This document shows positions 26,561 through 34,888 of a stretch of DNA of 64,000 bases, piece by piece (position 1 is the first letter of the stretch; the number at the start of each line of letters is the position of its first letter). The position numbers were made by a program, and so were the translations under genes. The notes below the pieces were generated by a model. The model worked only from the letters and a program-made list of their open reading frames with translations. It did not search any database and was not told the DNA's origin. The stretch is from contig NZ_LMSB01000056.1 of the NCBI RefSeq assembly GCF_001428005.1, forward strand, positions 191,405 through 255,404, written 5' to 3'. Origin of the DNA: Arthrobacter sp. Soil736 (GTDB lineage Bacteria > Actinomycetota > Actinomycetes > Actinomycetales > Micrococcaceae).

Positions 26561-27172
26561 TCAGGCTCCGGAGGGCACCAGTGCAAGCAGCACCGGGACG
26601 ACCCCCAGGCAGATGAACGCCGGGAGGGAGCACAGGCCCAAAGGAATCACGAGTTTGACGCTGAGGGACGCTGCGCGCTTTTCGGCGGAGCGGAACCGTT
26701 CACGCCTCATTCTGGCGGCCTGGGCATAGAGAATGGCCGAAGACGGCGCACCGGTCAGCGCGGCGAATCCCAAGGCGTCGCGAAGGGCAAGTATCTCGGG
26801 TGAGCGCGCCTCTGAACTCCGCCAGGCGGTTTCCCAATCAGCTCCGATGGCCATGGCCCCCACGACAGGCCTTAGCGACCTGTTGTACTCGGGCGAAGCT
26901 GCGGCTGCCACCAATTCCAGGGACCGGCCGATCCCTGATCCGGCGTCGAGCATGGCTGCGACCAGCTCCAGCATCATTGCGGTGTCGCGCAGTCCGGTCC
27001 CGTGCCCGGCGGGAGCGGAACCGGAGGCGCCGCCGTGAGTCGCGGCGTTCGGGATCAGGCCGCTTCTGCCGAGAAGGCGCCTTCGTGTGCGCGTATGGCC
27101 GGTGAAGGCGAGCGCAGCAGCGGCAGCCAAAACCATCGCCACGAGCGCAGCTGAAAGAATCGGCCCGGTCAT
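26561..27172 (-). CDS. tadC: Type II secretion F-domain membrane protein (TadC-like)
   Basis: This 203-residue inner-membrane platform protein has an N-terminal helix (ILSAALVAMVLAAAAALAF), the F domain with LVAAMLDAGSGIGRSLELVA and FAALTGAPSSAILYAQAARMR, and a C-terminal helix pair (VIPLGLCSLPAFICLGVVPVLLALV). It anchors the TadA ATPase to the pilus base. The start ATG at 27172 is the third in a row of near-identical CATGACSGG sites chained by ATGA overlaps (see 27169-27221). Confidence 0.8.
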   Translation of the reverse strand: MTGPILSAALVAMVLAAAAALAFTGHTRTRRRLLGRSGLIPNAATHGGASGSAPAGHGTGLRDTAMMLELVAAMLDAGSGIGRSLELVAAAASPEYNRSLRPVVGAMAIGADWETAWRSSEARSPEILALRDALGFAALTGAPSSAILYAQAARMRRERFRSAEKRAASLSVKLVIPLGLCSLPAFICLGVVPVLLALVPSGA

Positions 27173-27221
27173 GTGCTGGGACCCGTCATGTCGATGTTCC
27201 GGAACACTCTTGCCCCGTCAT
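27169..27221 (-). other. Two micro-ORFs chained by ATGA overlaps into tadC
   Basis: An ATG at 27221 (GGAG ~8 nt before it) opens an 11-codon ORF whose TGA overlaps the ATG at 27189. That opens a 6-codon ORF (MTGPST) whose TGA in turn overlaps the tadC ATG at 27172. All three begin CATGAC(G/C)GG, so the start region looks triplicated. A ribosome entering at the first could be handed on to tadC. The rest of the 162-bp gap up to tadB holds no gene. Confidence 0.4.
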
Positions 27222-27334
27222 GTCGGGACTCCGCGGCGCCCGGGCCGGAACGCGTCGCTGGCCTGCTCTGGCCGCCTGCCCCAGTCTTGTCACTTGGCAC
27301 AGTCCTGTCGCTTGCTTGGCACGTGGTAGCCCAC

Positions 27335-28261
27335 TCATGGCACTGACGCTCCGGCGGCGGCCCGCACCAGCCTGGCCGACCACAGCCTGCCAGCAACGGT
27401 TAGGACGATGCCTGCCACGAGTGCCGCCACGCCGATGGGTGTTCCGAGCAGCATCGCGAGGGGATCCACGCCCAGGCAGAACCCCAGCCCGAGTCCGAGC
27501 AAGGGAAGCCAGGTCAGGAGCGTGACTGTCGCTCTGGGTCCGGCGAGGGCGGTCTGGCGGGCTGCTTCGGCGTCGTCCTCAACCTCGAGCTGCGCAGCGA
27601 AGCGGGTCAGCACGTCAGCCAGCGGACAGCCGCTGGCCTCGGCGATGTCAAAGCAGGCGGCCAGCTCCTGCCAAATGCGCGGTTCGCGGCTGCCGGCAAA
27701 ATGACCGGCTGATGCCGCGGCAAAACGAACTGCCTCTGCCACGGGCGAGCCGCGCATTGCCGCGCCGCGGGCGGCAGCCAGGACTGCCGCAGAACCGGGA
27801 CTGAGCCGCGGCCCGCTGGCGGCTCCATCGACGGGGCCGGTTCCTCCGTACACCAGGCACAATTCGTCCCAGAGGCGGGCCGGCGTCCGCCCGCCCTTCA
27901 GCAGGGCAGCAAGCTGCTGGACCAGTACTGTGAGGGACACCGCGGCGTCCTTGCGCCCCCGGACGAGGCCGAGGCCCCGGCCTCGCCGATTACGACCAGC
28001 CGCTGAAAAGTCCTGAATGTCCTGGGCCCCGCGGCCGCTCCGCTGACGATGGTGCCGGGACGGCCTGCCCTTTGGGGGAAATCCCGGGGCCTCGGAGGAC
28101 CCGGTGTTGGCCCAGCCTGTCGCTCCTCCCCTGCTCCATGCGGCCCGGCTCCCGGCGGCGCTCCCCGCGAAGGCCTTGCGCACCCTGCGGCGCAGCCCGC
28201 GCGGCGGCCGCAGGACCAACCAGAGGGCCACGGCCATCACACCAATGAGAACGGCGGTCAC
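27335..28261 (-). CDS. tadB: Type II secretion F-domain membrane protein (TadB-like)
   Basis: This is a 308-residue protein. The N-terminal helix TAVLIGVMAVALWLVL is followed by a basic, disordered stretch, then the F domain (VLVQQLAALLKGGRTPARLW, ELAACFDIAEASGCPLADVL, FAAQLEVEDDAEAARQTALAGPRAT) and two C-terminal helices. Paired with TadC, it forms the membrane platform for the TadA motor. The GTG start at 28261 overlaps the tadA stop (GTGA); the frame extends 72 codons further into tadA antisense-free sequence but without any start signal. Confidence 0.82.
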   Translation of the reverse strand: MTAVLIGVMAVALWLVLRPPRGLRRRVRKAFAGSAAGSRAAWSRGGATGWANTGSSEAPGFPPKGRPSRHHRQRSGRGAQDIQDFSAAGRNRRGRGLGLVRGRKDAAVSLTVLVQQLAALLKGGRTPARLWDELCLVYGGTGPVDGAASGPRLSPGSAAVLAAARGAAMRGSPVAEAVRFAAASAGHFAGSREPRIWQELAACFDIAEASGCPLADVLTRFAAQLEVEDDAEAARQTALAGPRATVTLLTWLPLLGLGLGFCLGVDPLAMLLGTPIGVAALVAGIVLTVAGRLWSARLVRAAAGASVP

Positions 28262-29688
28262 GCTGCGGCTCCCGTTGTTCCGAGCCCCTCTTCCGGCCCC
28301 TGCTCGCGGCCAGCGGGCTGGGCACACAGGGCAGCCCATGCCGTGTCCGGATGCGGATCCGGCCCCGGCCCCGGCACTGAAGCGCCACTCGCCGCATGTG
28401 ACTGTGCCTGCGATTGCGCCTGGACCTGCGGCGCCAGTGTGGGGTCCATGCCAAGGCGGTAGGCCAGGCCTTCCCACGCCGGCCCGGTGGCCAACTGTCC
28501 GCCCGAGTTCTCCAGTGCCACGGCAACGCCAAGTCCGCCGGACGTCTCCGTCAGGACACCCACGCAGGCCACGTACCGTCCGTGCCGGGACCTGGCCACA
28601 TGCACCACGACGTCCAGGGCGCTGGCAACCTGCAGCCTGACGGCGTCCTGTCCCAGTCCGGCCAGGGCCCCAAGCGCAGTGAGCCGCGCCGGCACTGCGC
28701 CGGCCGCGTTGGCGTGGATGGTCCCGCCGCCGCCGGTATGTCCGGTGTTCATCGCGGTCAGGAGTTCCCGCACTTCAGCGCCCCGGCATTCGCCCACCAC
28801 CAGCCGGTCCGGCCGCATTCTCAGCGCCTGGCGCACCAGCTCACCCAGGTCCACCTCGCCGCCGCCCTCCAGGTTGCCGTGGCGGGACTCCAGCTGGACG
28901 ACGTGAGGGTGTACCGGGTTCAGCTCAGAGGCGTCCTCGATCAGGACCAGCCGCTCACCGGGATGGCACAGTCCCAGCAACGTGGAGAGCAGGGTGGTTT
29001 TCCCTGATCCAGTGGCACCGCTGACCAGAAAGCTCAGCCGCTGCTCCACCATGCGCTCCAGCACAGACTGCACCAGCTGACCGAACATCCCTCCCTCCCG
29101 GAGTTCGTCCATGGAAAAGACCTGTTCGCGCCGGATCCTGACGCTCAGGAGCGTCCCCGATGCGGAGATGGGAGGCAGGACTGCGTGGACACGGTAGCCG
29201 CCCTCAAGCCGGACATCCACGCAGGGCGATCCGTCGTCCAGGCGCCGTCCGCCCGCCGCCACCAGCCTGGCCGCAAGGGCCCGAACCTGTGCTTCCCCGG
29301 CGAAGACCACCGGTGCCCGTTCGATCCCCCTGCCGCGGTCAAGCCACACGGAACCGGGCGCGTTCACGAATATGTCCGTCACCGACGGATCCCTGACCAG
29401 TGGCTGCAGGGGCCCGAGCCCGTTTAGTTCAGCGCTGATGCGTTCGACGGCAGCGAGGGACCCGGCGGTACCGAGCAATTTCCCGGTGGCCTGGACGGCG
29501 GCCGCCACGCGCGACGGTGTGACCGGTCCGGCGTCGGCCATGACGGACTCGCGCACGGTTTCCAGCAGCCCCGCGTCGAGGACCCTCGCCGCCCGCCGCC
29601 GGCTGGCGCTCTCCGTCAGCCCGGCGCCCGCGGCAGCGCCGGGCCGCAAGCCGTAGCCTGGCTCCGGGACGCCCGAGTGTGCACTCAC
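28258..29688 (-). CDS. tadA: TadA/CpaF-type secretion ATPase
   Basis: This 476-residue hexameric ATPase drives Tad/Flp pilus assembly. Landmarks are Walker A SGATGSGKTTLL (~223-234), LIEDASELNP (aspartate box), the Walker B region LRMRPDRLVVGECRGAEV and the His box GGGGTIHANAAG. The N-terminal domain has LGPLQPLVRDPSVTDIFVNAP. The C-terminal ~70 residues are a low-complexity tail. The GTG start overlaps the upstream gene's stop. It is usual for this lineage, whose neighbours are a CpaE-like protein and F-domain proteins. Confidence 0.9.
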   Translation of the reverse strand: MSAHSGVPEPGYGLRPGAAAGAGLTESASRRRAARVLDAGLLETVRESVMADAGPVTPSRVAAAVQATGKLLGTAGSLAAVERISAELNGLGPLQPLVRDPSVTDIFVNAPGSVWLDRGRGIERAPVVFAGEAQVRALAARLVAAGGRRLDDGSPCVDVRLEGGYRVHAVLPPISASGTLLSVRIRREQVFSMDELREGGMFGQLVQSVLERMVEQRLSFLVSGATGSGKTTLLSTLLGLCHPGERLVLIEDASELNPVHPHVVQLESRHGNLEGGGEVDLGELVRQALRMRPDRLVVGECRGAEVRELLTAMNTGHTGGGGTIHANAAGAVPARLTALGALAGLGQDAVRLQVASALDVVVHVARSRHGRYVACVGVLTETSGGLGVAVALENSGGQLATGPAWEGLAYRLGMDPTLAPQVQAQSQAQSHAASGASVPGPGPDPHPDTAWAALCAQPAGREQGPEEGLGTTGAAA

Positions 29689-30959
29689 CGGATGTCCCCG
29701 GCCAGCAGCTCATCGTCGAGCAGGTCCAGCACCGACGCCGCGAAGCGCCGCACGCTCTTCCGCTTGCCGTGTTCGAGGAGGCGACCGAGTTCGGCGGCCG
29801 CAGCGGTGCCGCGCACTTCCGGCATCCGGCCGTGCAGGGGAAGCCCCACAGATTCCGCAATCAGGGCTCCGTCCAGCGCAACGCCGGCCTTGCCCCTGAC
29901 AAGGAGCGCCGACTCCACGGGCGGAAGCTCCTGCAGCAGCCGCGCAGCGGCGACAGCCGCCTTCAGCTGTGCCGGGACCACGATCAGCAGGCGGTCGCAG
30001 TCCCAGGCGAATGTCCGCAAGGGTTCGGCATTCCGGCCGATGTCGACGATGACCAGCTCGTAGCCCCGCCGTGCGGCATCGAGCACCCCGCCGACGCTGG
30101 CCGAGTCGACAGCCGGCGGCCTTTCCCTGGTGCCGGGCCACGACAGGAACGAAAACCCGCCAGCCAAGGGCAGGGCGTCCGCGAGCTGCCCGGGGTCGAT
30201 GCTGCCGCTGGCATCCGACAGGTCCGGCCAGCGCAGGCCCGGCGATTCCTCGGCCGCCAAGGCAAGTTCGAGCCCGCCGCCCCAGGGGTCGGCGTCCACG
30301 AGCAGGACCCTTGCGCCAAGTCCCGCCGCCGCCTGGGCAAGCCAGATCGCCGCCGTGGTGGCACCTGCACCTCCGCAACCGCCGGTAACACCCAGGACAA
30401 CCCCTCCTGCCTCCGGTGCACGTGAGCGGCTGAGGTATTCGGCGAGCCAGGCCGCGGCGTCGGGGAGGACAGCCACGCGCTGCGCGCCAAGGGCCGCTCC
30501 GAGGTGCCACAAGGCGTCGCCTTCGCCGCTCAGGCCCACGAGAACGGCGGGCGCGCGGCGCCGCGGGGGCAGATCGCGAATATCGCTGCCCAGCAGCACG
30601 GCCGCGGCTGAATCCCAATAGGGGGCAGCCTCCGCTATATCGGTCGCCACGCGCAGGCGGCCCCCGGCGGCCGCCACGATCCGCTCTACTTCTGCCTGGA
30701 GAAAATCGAAGGCGGTGACCAGCAGTACCTCGTTCGCCTCAACGGGAAGCCACGGTTCCGGACCCCGGTCAGCCTGCCGGATCCTCGCCGCCCGCTCGGC
30801 AGCAGTCGCCCGCCGCTCAACCGGTGGGCGCCCGGCATCTTCACCTGGTTCCCTGCCCGCCGAGCGCTGCGCGGGGATGCCCGGACCGGCCGCCAGGGCC
30901 GCCGGAACGATATCCGGTTCGGACGCGCTTTCCTGATTCCGTGCGTGATGCCTGCTCAT
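29685..30959 (-). CDS. CpaE-like / Ssd septum-site-determining-like P-loop protein
   Basis: This is a 424-residue protein. The N-terminus (~1-65) is disordered and charged, followed by a receiver-like degenerate domain (~75-180) and a MinD/ParA-type ATPase fold with deviant P-loop LGVTGGCGGAGATTAA (~189-203) and RVLLVDADPWGGGLELAL. It corresponds to the actinobacterial CpaE homologue of the helicase/secretion neighbourhood; the M. tuberculosis relative is called Ssd. It probably positions or regulates the pilus machine. It is first in the operon and its promoter must lie in 30960-31160. Confidence 0.82.
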   Translation of the reverse strand: MSRHHARNQESASEPDIVPAALAAGPGIPAQRSAGREPGEDAGRPPVERRATAAERAARIRQADRGPEPWLPVEANEVLLVTAFDFLQAEVERIVAAAGGRLRVATDIAEAAPYWDSAAAVLLGSDIRDLPPRRRAPAVLVGLSGEGDALWHLGAALGAQRVAVLPDAAAWLAEYLSRSRAPEAGGVVLGVTGGCGGAGATTAAIWLAQAAAGLGARVLLVDADPWGGGLELALAAEESPGLRWPDLSDASGSIDPGQLADALPLAGGFSFLSWPGTRERPPAVDSASVGGVLDAARRGYELVIVDIGRNAEPLRTFAWDCDRLLIVVPAQLKAAVAAARLLQELPPVESALLVRGKAGVALDGALIAESVGLPLHGRMPEVRGTAAAAELGRLLEHGKRKSVRRFAASVLDLLDDELLAGDIR

Positions 30960-31160
30960 GTAGCCACTCTGCCTAAATGATGAGCGGCCGGTCAGGGTCA
31001 GATCGTCCTATGTGGACAACCGGGCGGCGCGCGCCCTGTGCACGACGTGTCCTCCACAGGGCCGGCAGATCCAGTCCGGATCAGGGTCCCCGGCATGCCC
31101 CGCAGGCGCCGGAAAGCGAGGCGGCATAGAAGAGTAACCGTGGCAGGGCAGAATTGAGGC

Positions 31161-32948
31161 ATGTATCTGTTGCTCGCCGCCCACGCCGACGGCGCAGTCA
31201 TACAGGAACTCACCGCAGCCGGCCTGCCCAATCCCGGCAATCCGGAACCACGGATCATCAGGCGAAACCCCGCCGCAGAATCCTCCGCACCGGGCACCCC
31301 CGCCGGCCACGCCCAAGCAGACGCCAGCGCAACCGGCCACGACAGCGGAACCGGGCTCGCCGCCGTCGTGCGTGAACTCGAAAAGCGGCGGCCGCGCTGG
31401 ATCTGGCACCGGACGCAGGACTGGTACCCGGCACTGCTGCATGCCGGCGTCGAGCTGGAGCGCTGCTACGATCTCGCACTGTGCGGCGCCATCCTGGCGC
31501 ATTCGGAGTTCACGGCGCACACGTCCTATGCGAAAAACGCCGAGAAGCTGACGCAGGATGACGATCTTCAGCCGCCGCGGGCGCTTCAGCCGCCGCCTCC
31601 GCCTGCCGATCAGGGTGCGCTCTTCGACGACCCCGGTCTGAGGCCCGAACCGCGGCATAGTCTCGAGGACCTCCGCGCCGAGTACGCCGCCCAGCAGGAA
31701 GCGCTTGCGGCGGCCAGCGCGGACGGCAACCGGAGGCAGCGGCTCCAGCTTCTGCTCGCCGCCGAATCGGCCGGGGCCATGATCGCCGCCGAGATGCAGC
31801 ATTCGGGCGTGCCCTGGCGGGAGGAGCTGCACCAACAGATTCTCGCCGAGTATCTGGGCCCCCGCCCGCCGCTCGGACACCGGCCTGCCAAGCTCGAGGC
31901 ACTCAACACGGAACTCCGGCGGCTCCTGAACTCGCCAAGCCTGAACCCGGATTCGCCGCAGGAGCTCATGCGCGCCCTGCACCGGAACGGCATCGAGGTG
32001 AAGTCGACCAGGCAGTGGGAGCTGAAGGAGTCCAGCCATCCGGCCATCGAGCCGCTGCTGGCGTACAAGAAACTCTCGCGGCTGCACACCGCGAACGGCT
32101 GGGCATGGCTGGATGCCTGGGTGAAGAACGGCCGGTTCCAGCCCGAGTACGTGGTGGGCGGCGTTGTGTCGGGGCGGTGGGCGTCACGCGGTGGCGGTGC
32201 CCTGCAGATCCCGCGCCAGATCCGCGGCGCGGTGCATGCCGACCCCGGCCACAAACTGATCGTCGCGGACGCCGCCCAACTGGAACCGCGCGTGCTTGTC
32301 GCCCTCGCCCAGGACTCCACCATGGCCGAGGCGGCCCGCGACCAGGACCTCTATGCGGGCATCGCCGCCAAAGGGTTCGGCGGCGACCGCGGCAAGGCCA
32401 AGATGGCCCTGCTGGGCGCCATGTACGGCGCCACCTCCGGCGAAGCAGGCCGGCTCATGCCGCAGCTGGCGCGCACCTACCCGCACGCCGTCGGCTTCGT
32501 GGAGCGGGCGGCCCGCGACGGCGAGGCCGGGAAGACGGTCACCTCCCGCCTGGGCCGCAGCAGCCCGCCCCCGTCCGAGCGATGGCTCCTCAGCCAGCGG
32601 TCCACGTCGGCGGAGGAGCAGCGGCGCGCGGATTCGATCGCCCGCTCGCGGGGGCGGTTCACGCGCAACTTCGTCGTGCAGGGCTCTGCGGCGGACTGGG
32701 CCGCCTGCTGGCTGGCGGAATTACGACGGCGGCTGCGCACCTTGCGTGCCGGCGGTTCCGCTTCCGGGGAACTTGTCTTCTTCCTGCACGACGAGGTGAT
32801 GGTCCATGCCCCCGATGCCGCCGTGGAAGCATGCATCAGTGCGATCGAGGAAGCCGCCAACGCCGCCAAGGAGCTGCTCTTCGGCCCGATTCCGGTGGAG
32901 TTCCCTGTGAGCGTGGCGGTGGTGGACTCCTACGACAACGCGAAGTAG
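31161..32948 (+). CDS. Family A DNA polymerase-like protein (truncated PolA)
   Basis: This is a 595-residue protein. The palm/fingers of family A are recognisable: motif A LIVADAAQLEPRVLV (Asp ~370, in place of DYSQIELR), the fingers segment KMALLGAMYGATSGEAGRL, and motif C FFLHDEVMV (His-Asp-Glu ~543-545). The 5' nuclease domain is absent. The N-terminal ~200 residues look like a shrunken 3'-5' exonuclease domain, but I do not see the DEDD residues clearly. Such proteins are conserved in actinobacteria as 'bifunctional 3'-5' exonuclease/DNA polymerase'. Repair synthesis is an inference. TTGAGGC precedes the start. Confidence 0.82.
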   Translation: MYLLLAAHADGAVIQELTAAGLPNPGNPEPRIIRRNPAAESSAPGTPAGHAQADASATGHDSGTGLAAVVRELEKRRPRWIWHRTQDWYPALLHAGVELERCYDLALCGAILAHSEFTAHTSYAKNAEKLTQDDDLQPPRALQPPPPPADQGALFDDPGLRPEPRHSLEDLRAEYAAQQEALAAASADGNRRQRLQLLLAAESAGAMIAAEMQHSGVPWREELHQQILAEYLGPRPPLGHRPAKLEALNTELRRLLNSPSLNPDSPQELMRALHRNGIEVKSTRQWELKESSHPAIEPLLAYKKLSRLHTANGWAWLDAWVKNGRFQPEYVVGGVVSGRWASRGGGALQIPRQIRGAVHADPGHKLIVADAAQLEPRVLVALAQDSTMAEAARDQDLYAGIAAKGFGGDRGKAKMALLGAMYGATSGEAGRLMPQLARTYPHAVGFVERAARDGEAGKTVTSRLGRSSPPPSERWLLSQRSTSAEEQRRADSIARSRGRFTRNFVVQGSAADWAACWLAELRRRLRTLRAGGSASGELVFFLHDEVMVHAPDAAVEACISAIEEAANAAKELLFGPIPVEFPVSVAVVDSYDNAK

Positions 32949-33197
32949 GGACGCCGCGATCCGCCCCGGTTCCTGTAACGAGTTCATGAGTTGCAGTTGA
33001 GGCGTGAGAATAGCCGCTTAACGGCGGGAATTAAAGTCACATCCGACCGCCACGGACACGCACCGTTGAACGGAGTAACCTACCCGCGGGTAGCTCGCCC
33101 TGCGTGGCGCAGAACACTACGCTCGAAGGTGGCCGGGCAGTGGCAGAATCTTTGGCCCGGCATGTGCAATGAAGCATTATCAGGGGGTTCCACGCCA

Positions 33198-33395
33198 ATG
33201 GCGGGCAGGTTTGAAATACACCAGGAAGACGAGCATTCCTATAAATACCGGCTCGTGGACGGGGACGGCAACGTGGTGGCCGTGTCACCGCGGTTCAAGA
33301 CCGTTGCCGGGGTTGTTGATGGCATCAACGCGATGCGGGAAAACGCCGCAACGGGACATGTGGTAGACCTGCGGAGGCCGCAGCCCCAGGGCTAG
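33198..33395 (+). CDS. DUF1508 (YegP-like) small protein
   Basis: This is a 65-residue protein. It has one DUF1508 unit: AGRFEIHQEDEHSYKYRLVD, then VVAVSPRFKTVAGVVDGINAM, a compact beta-beta-alpha fold. Many members carry two units in tandem; this has one. The start at 33198 is chosen because the domain begins there and AGGGGG (33182-33187) precedes it; the frame is open 69 codons upstream with no similarity. Function of the family is not established. Its stop shares CTAG with the stop of the convergent NUDIX gene. Confidence 0.75.
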   Translation: MAGRFEIHQEDEHSYKYRLVDGDGNVVAVSPRFKTVAGVVDGINAMRENAATGHVVDLRRPQPQG

Positions 33396-34069
33396 AGATC
33401 GAGCTGGTGCAGCCGGGTCCGGTCCCACGGAACGGCCCACCCCAGCTGGTCGAAGAGTTCGTTCAGGATCATGCCCGTAAAGCCCCAGACCACCACTTCG
33501 TTCACGGTGAACGCCGGACTCTGGAATGTCTGGTTCATCCGCGTGACGGTGGCCATCGCCCGGTTTTCCGGATCCAGCAGGTCCCGGACCGGAACGCGGA
33601 AAACCTGGGCGGACTCGCCGTAGTCCACAACCCGCACGGGCGACGGCGAGGCCCACCATCCGAGGACGGGCGTCACGAGGTAATTGCCGCGGGGCAGCGC
33701 CAGTTCGGGCAGGACCCCGAGGACTTCCACTCCCTCGGGATCCACGCCCGTTTCCTCCTCGGCCTCGCGCAGCGCGGCCGCGACCGGTGACTCGTCCGGA
33801 TCGATGCCGCCACCGGGAAACGCCACCTGACCGGGATGGTCATCCAGCGTGTGCGCGCGCTCAAGGAGTAGGACGTCCAGGTCAGCGGCGGCCAGCGGCT
33901 TTCCCGAGGCCGCCGGGACGTCGTCCAGCGCTCCGAAGAGGATCAGCACGGCAGCCTTCCGTGCCACCGAGGCGTCCACTGTGAGCGTCCGCCAGTACGG
34001 ATTCCGGGCCGGTCCGGTTCCGGCGTTAATCGACTCGACGAGATCTATCAGGTCCTGGCGTGCGGTCAA
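33392..34069 (-). CDS. NUDIX hydrolase, CoA pyrophosphatase type
   Basis: This is a 225-residue protein. The NUDIX box GGGIDPDESPVAAALREAEEETGVD matches G-x5-E-x7-R-E-x2-E-E-x-G closely (written in two parts: GGGIDPDESPVAAALR and EAEEETGVD). The upstream LLERAHTLDDHPGQVAFPGG is the CoA-diphosphatase marker. It probably hydrolyses CoA or CoA derivatives to phosphopantetheine plus 3',5'-ADP. The TTG start overlaps the nth stop by 4 bp, so it is the second gene of an nth-NUDIX operon. Confidence 0.85.
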   Translation of the reverse strand: MTARQDLIDLVESINAGTGPARNPYWRTLTVDASVARKAAVLILFGALDDVPAASGKPLAAADLDVLLLERAHTLDDHPGQVAFPGGGIDPDESPVAAALREAEEETGVDPEGVEVLGVLPELALPRGNYLVTPVLGWWASPSPVRVVDYGESAQVFRVPVRDLLDPENRAMATVTRMNQTFQSPAFTVNEVVVWGFTGMILNELFDQLGWAVPWDRTRLHQLDL

Positions 34070-34836
34070 GGAACCCTCCGCTGGGATTCCATCCGGATTT
34101 CGGCCGCACGGTGGGTCTCGGCCAGGAGCTTGCCGAGGAGTTCCTCGTTTCCCGGCGCAAGCTCGTACTTAAGAAGCTTCGCGGCCTTGGCCGGGTCCGT
34201 CTCGCCCAGGCCAAAGCTGGGACACCAGTTGGCCACGGCGCACGCGCCGCAGGCAGGCTTCCGGGAATGGCAGACCCGCCGGCCGTGGAACACCACGCGG
34301 TGGGACAGCATGGTCCAGTCCCTGGGCTCGAAGAGCCCGGCCACATCGGATTCGATGCGAACGGGATCGTCGGACTCGGTCCAGCCGAAGCGCCGCGCCA
34401 GGCGTCCGAAGTGCGTGTCCACGGTGATGCCGGGAATGCCGAAGGCATTTCCCAGCACCACGTTGGCGGTTTTCCGTCCGACGCCGGGAAGCGTCACCAG
34501 ATCTTCCAGCCGGCCGGGAACCACGCCGTCGAACTTGTCCACGAGCCGGTTCCCGAGGGCCAGGAGGTTTTTTGTCTTTGCCCTGAAGAATCCTGTCGGT
34601 TTGATGATCGCCTCCAGCTCCGCGGAGTCGGCCTCCGCCATGGCACGCGCATCCGGGTAGCGGGCGAAAAGCAGCGGCGTGATCAGGTTGACCGTCACGT
34701 CGGTGGTCTGCGCGGACAGCACCGTGGCCACCAGGAGCTCAAACGGGTTCCGGAAGTCGAGCTCGGCGTGGGCATACGGGTACTGCTCGGCAAGGGCCCG
34801 GTTGATTCGCCGGGCCCGCCGCTTCAGCGCCAGCAT
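34066..34836 (-). CDS. nth: Endonuclease III (DNA glycosylase/AP lyase)
   Basis: This 256-residue enzyme removes oxidised pyrimidines in base-excision repair. The helix-hairpin-helix is LPGVGRKTANVVLGNAFG, with the catalytic lysine in it; the catalytic aspartate lies in TVDTHFGRLARRFG. The C-terminal iron-sulfur loop is CHSRKPACGACAVANWC (C-x6-C-x2-C-x5-C). The start at 34836 (MLALKRRARRIN) is preferred; a GTG at 34878 is an alternative without a ribosome site. It is followed by the coupled NUDIX gene. Confidence 0.92.
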   Translation of the reverse strand: MLALKRRARRINRALAEQYPYAHAELDFRNPFELLVATVLSAQTTDVTVNLITPLLFARYPDARAMAEADSAELEAIIKPTGFFRAKTKNLLALGNRLVDKFDGVVPGRLEDLVTLPGVGRKTANVVLGNAFGIPGITVDTHFGRLARRFGWTESDDPVRIESDVAGLFEPRDWTMLSHRVVFHGRRVCHSRKPACGACAVANWCPSFGLGETDPAKAAKLLKYELAPGNEELLGKLLAETHRAAEIRMESQRRVP

Positions 34837-34888
34837 TGACTCGCCGGAACTGGGCCCGGCACCTGCGGACGTGGCCACGGGAGGCCGG

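Noticed and set aside
34878..34880. GTG at 34878 as the nth start
   Set aside because: It lies 10 bp after the upstream stop with no ribosome site, and the added 14 residues are not family-like; kept only as an alternative.
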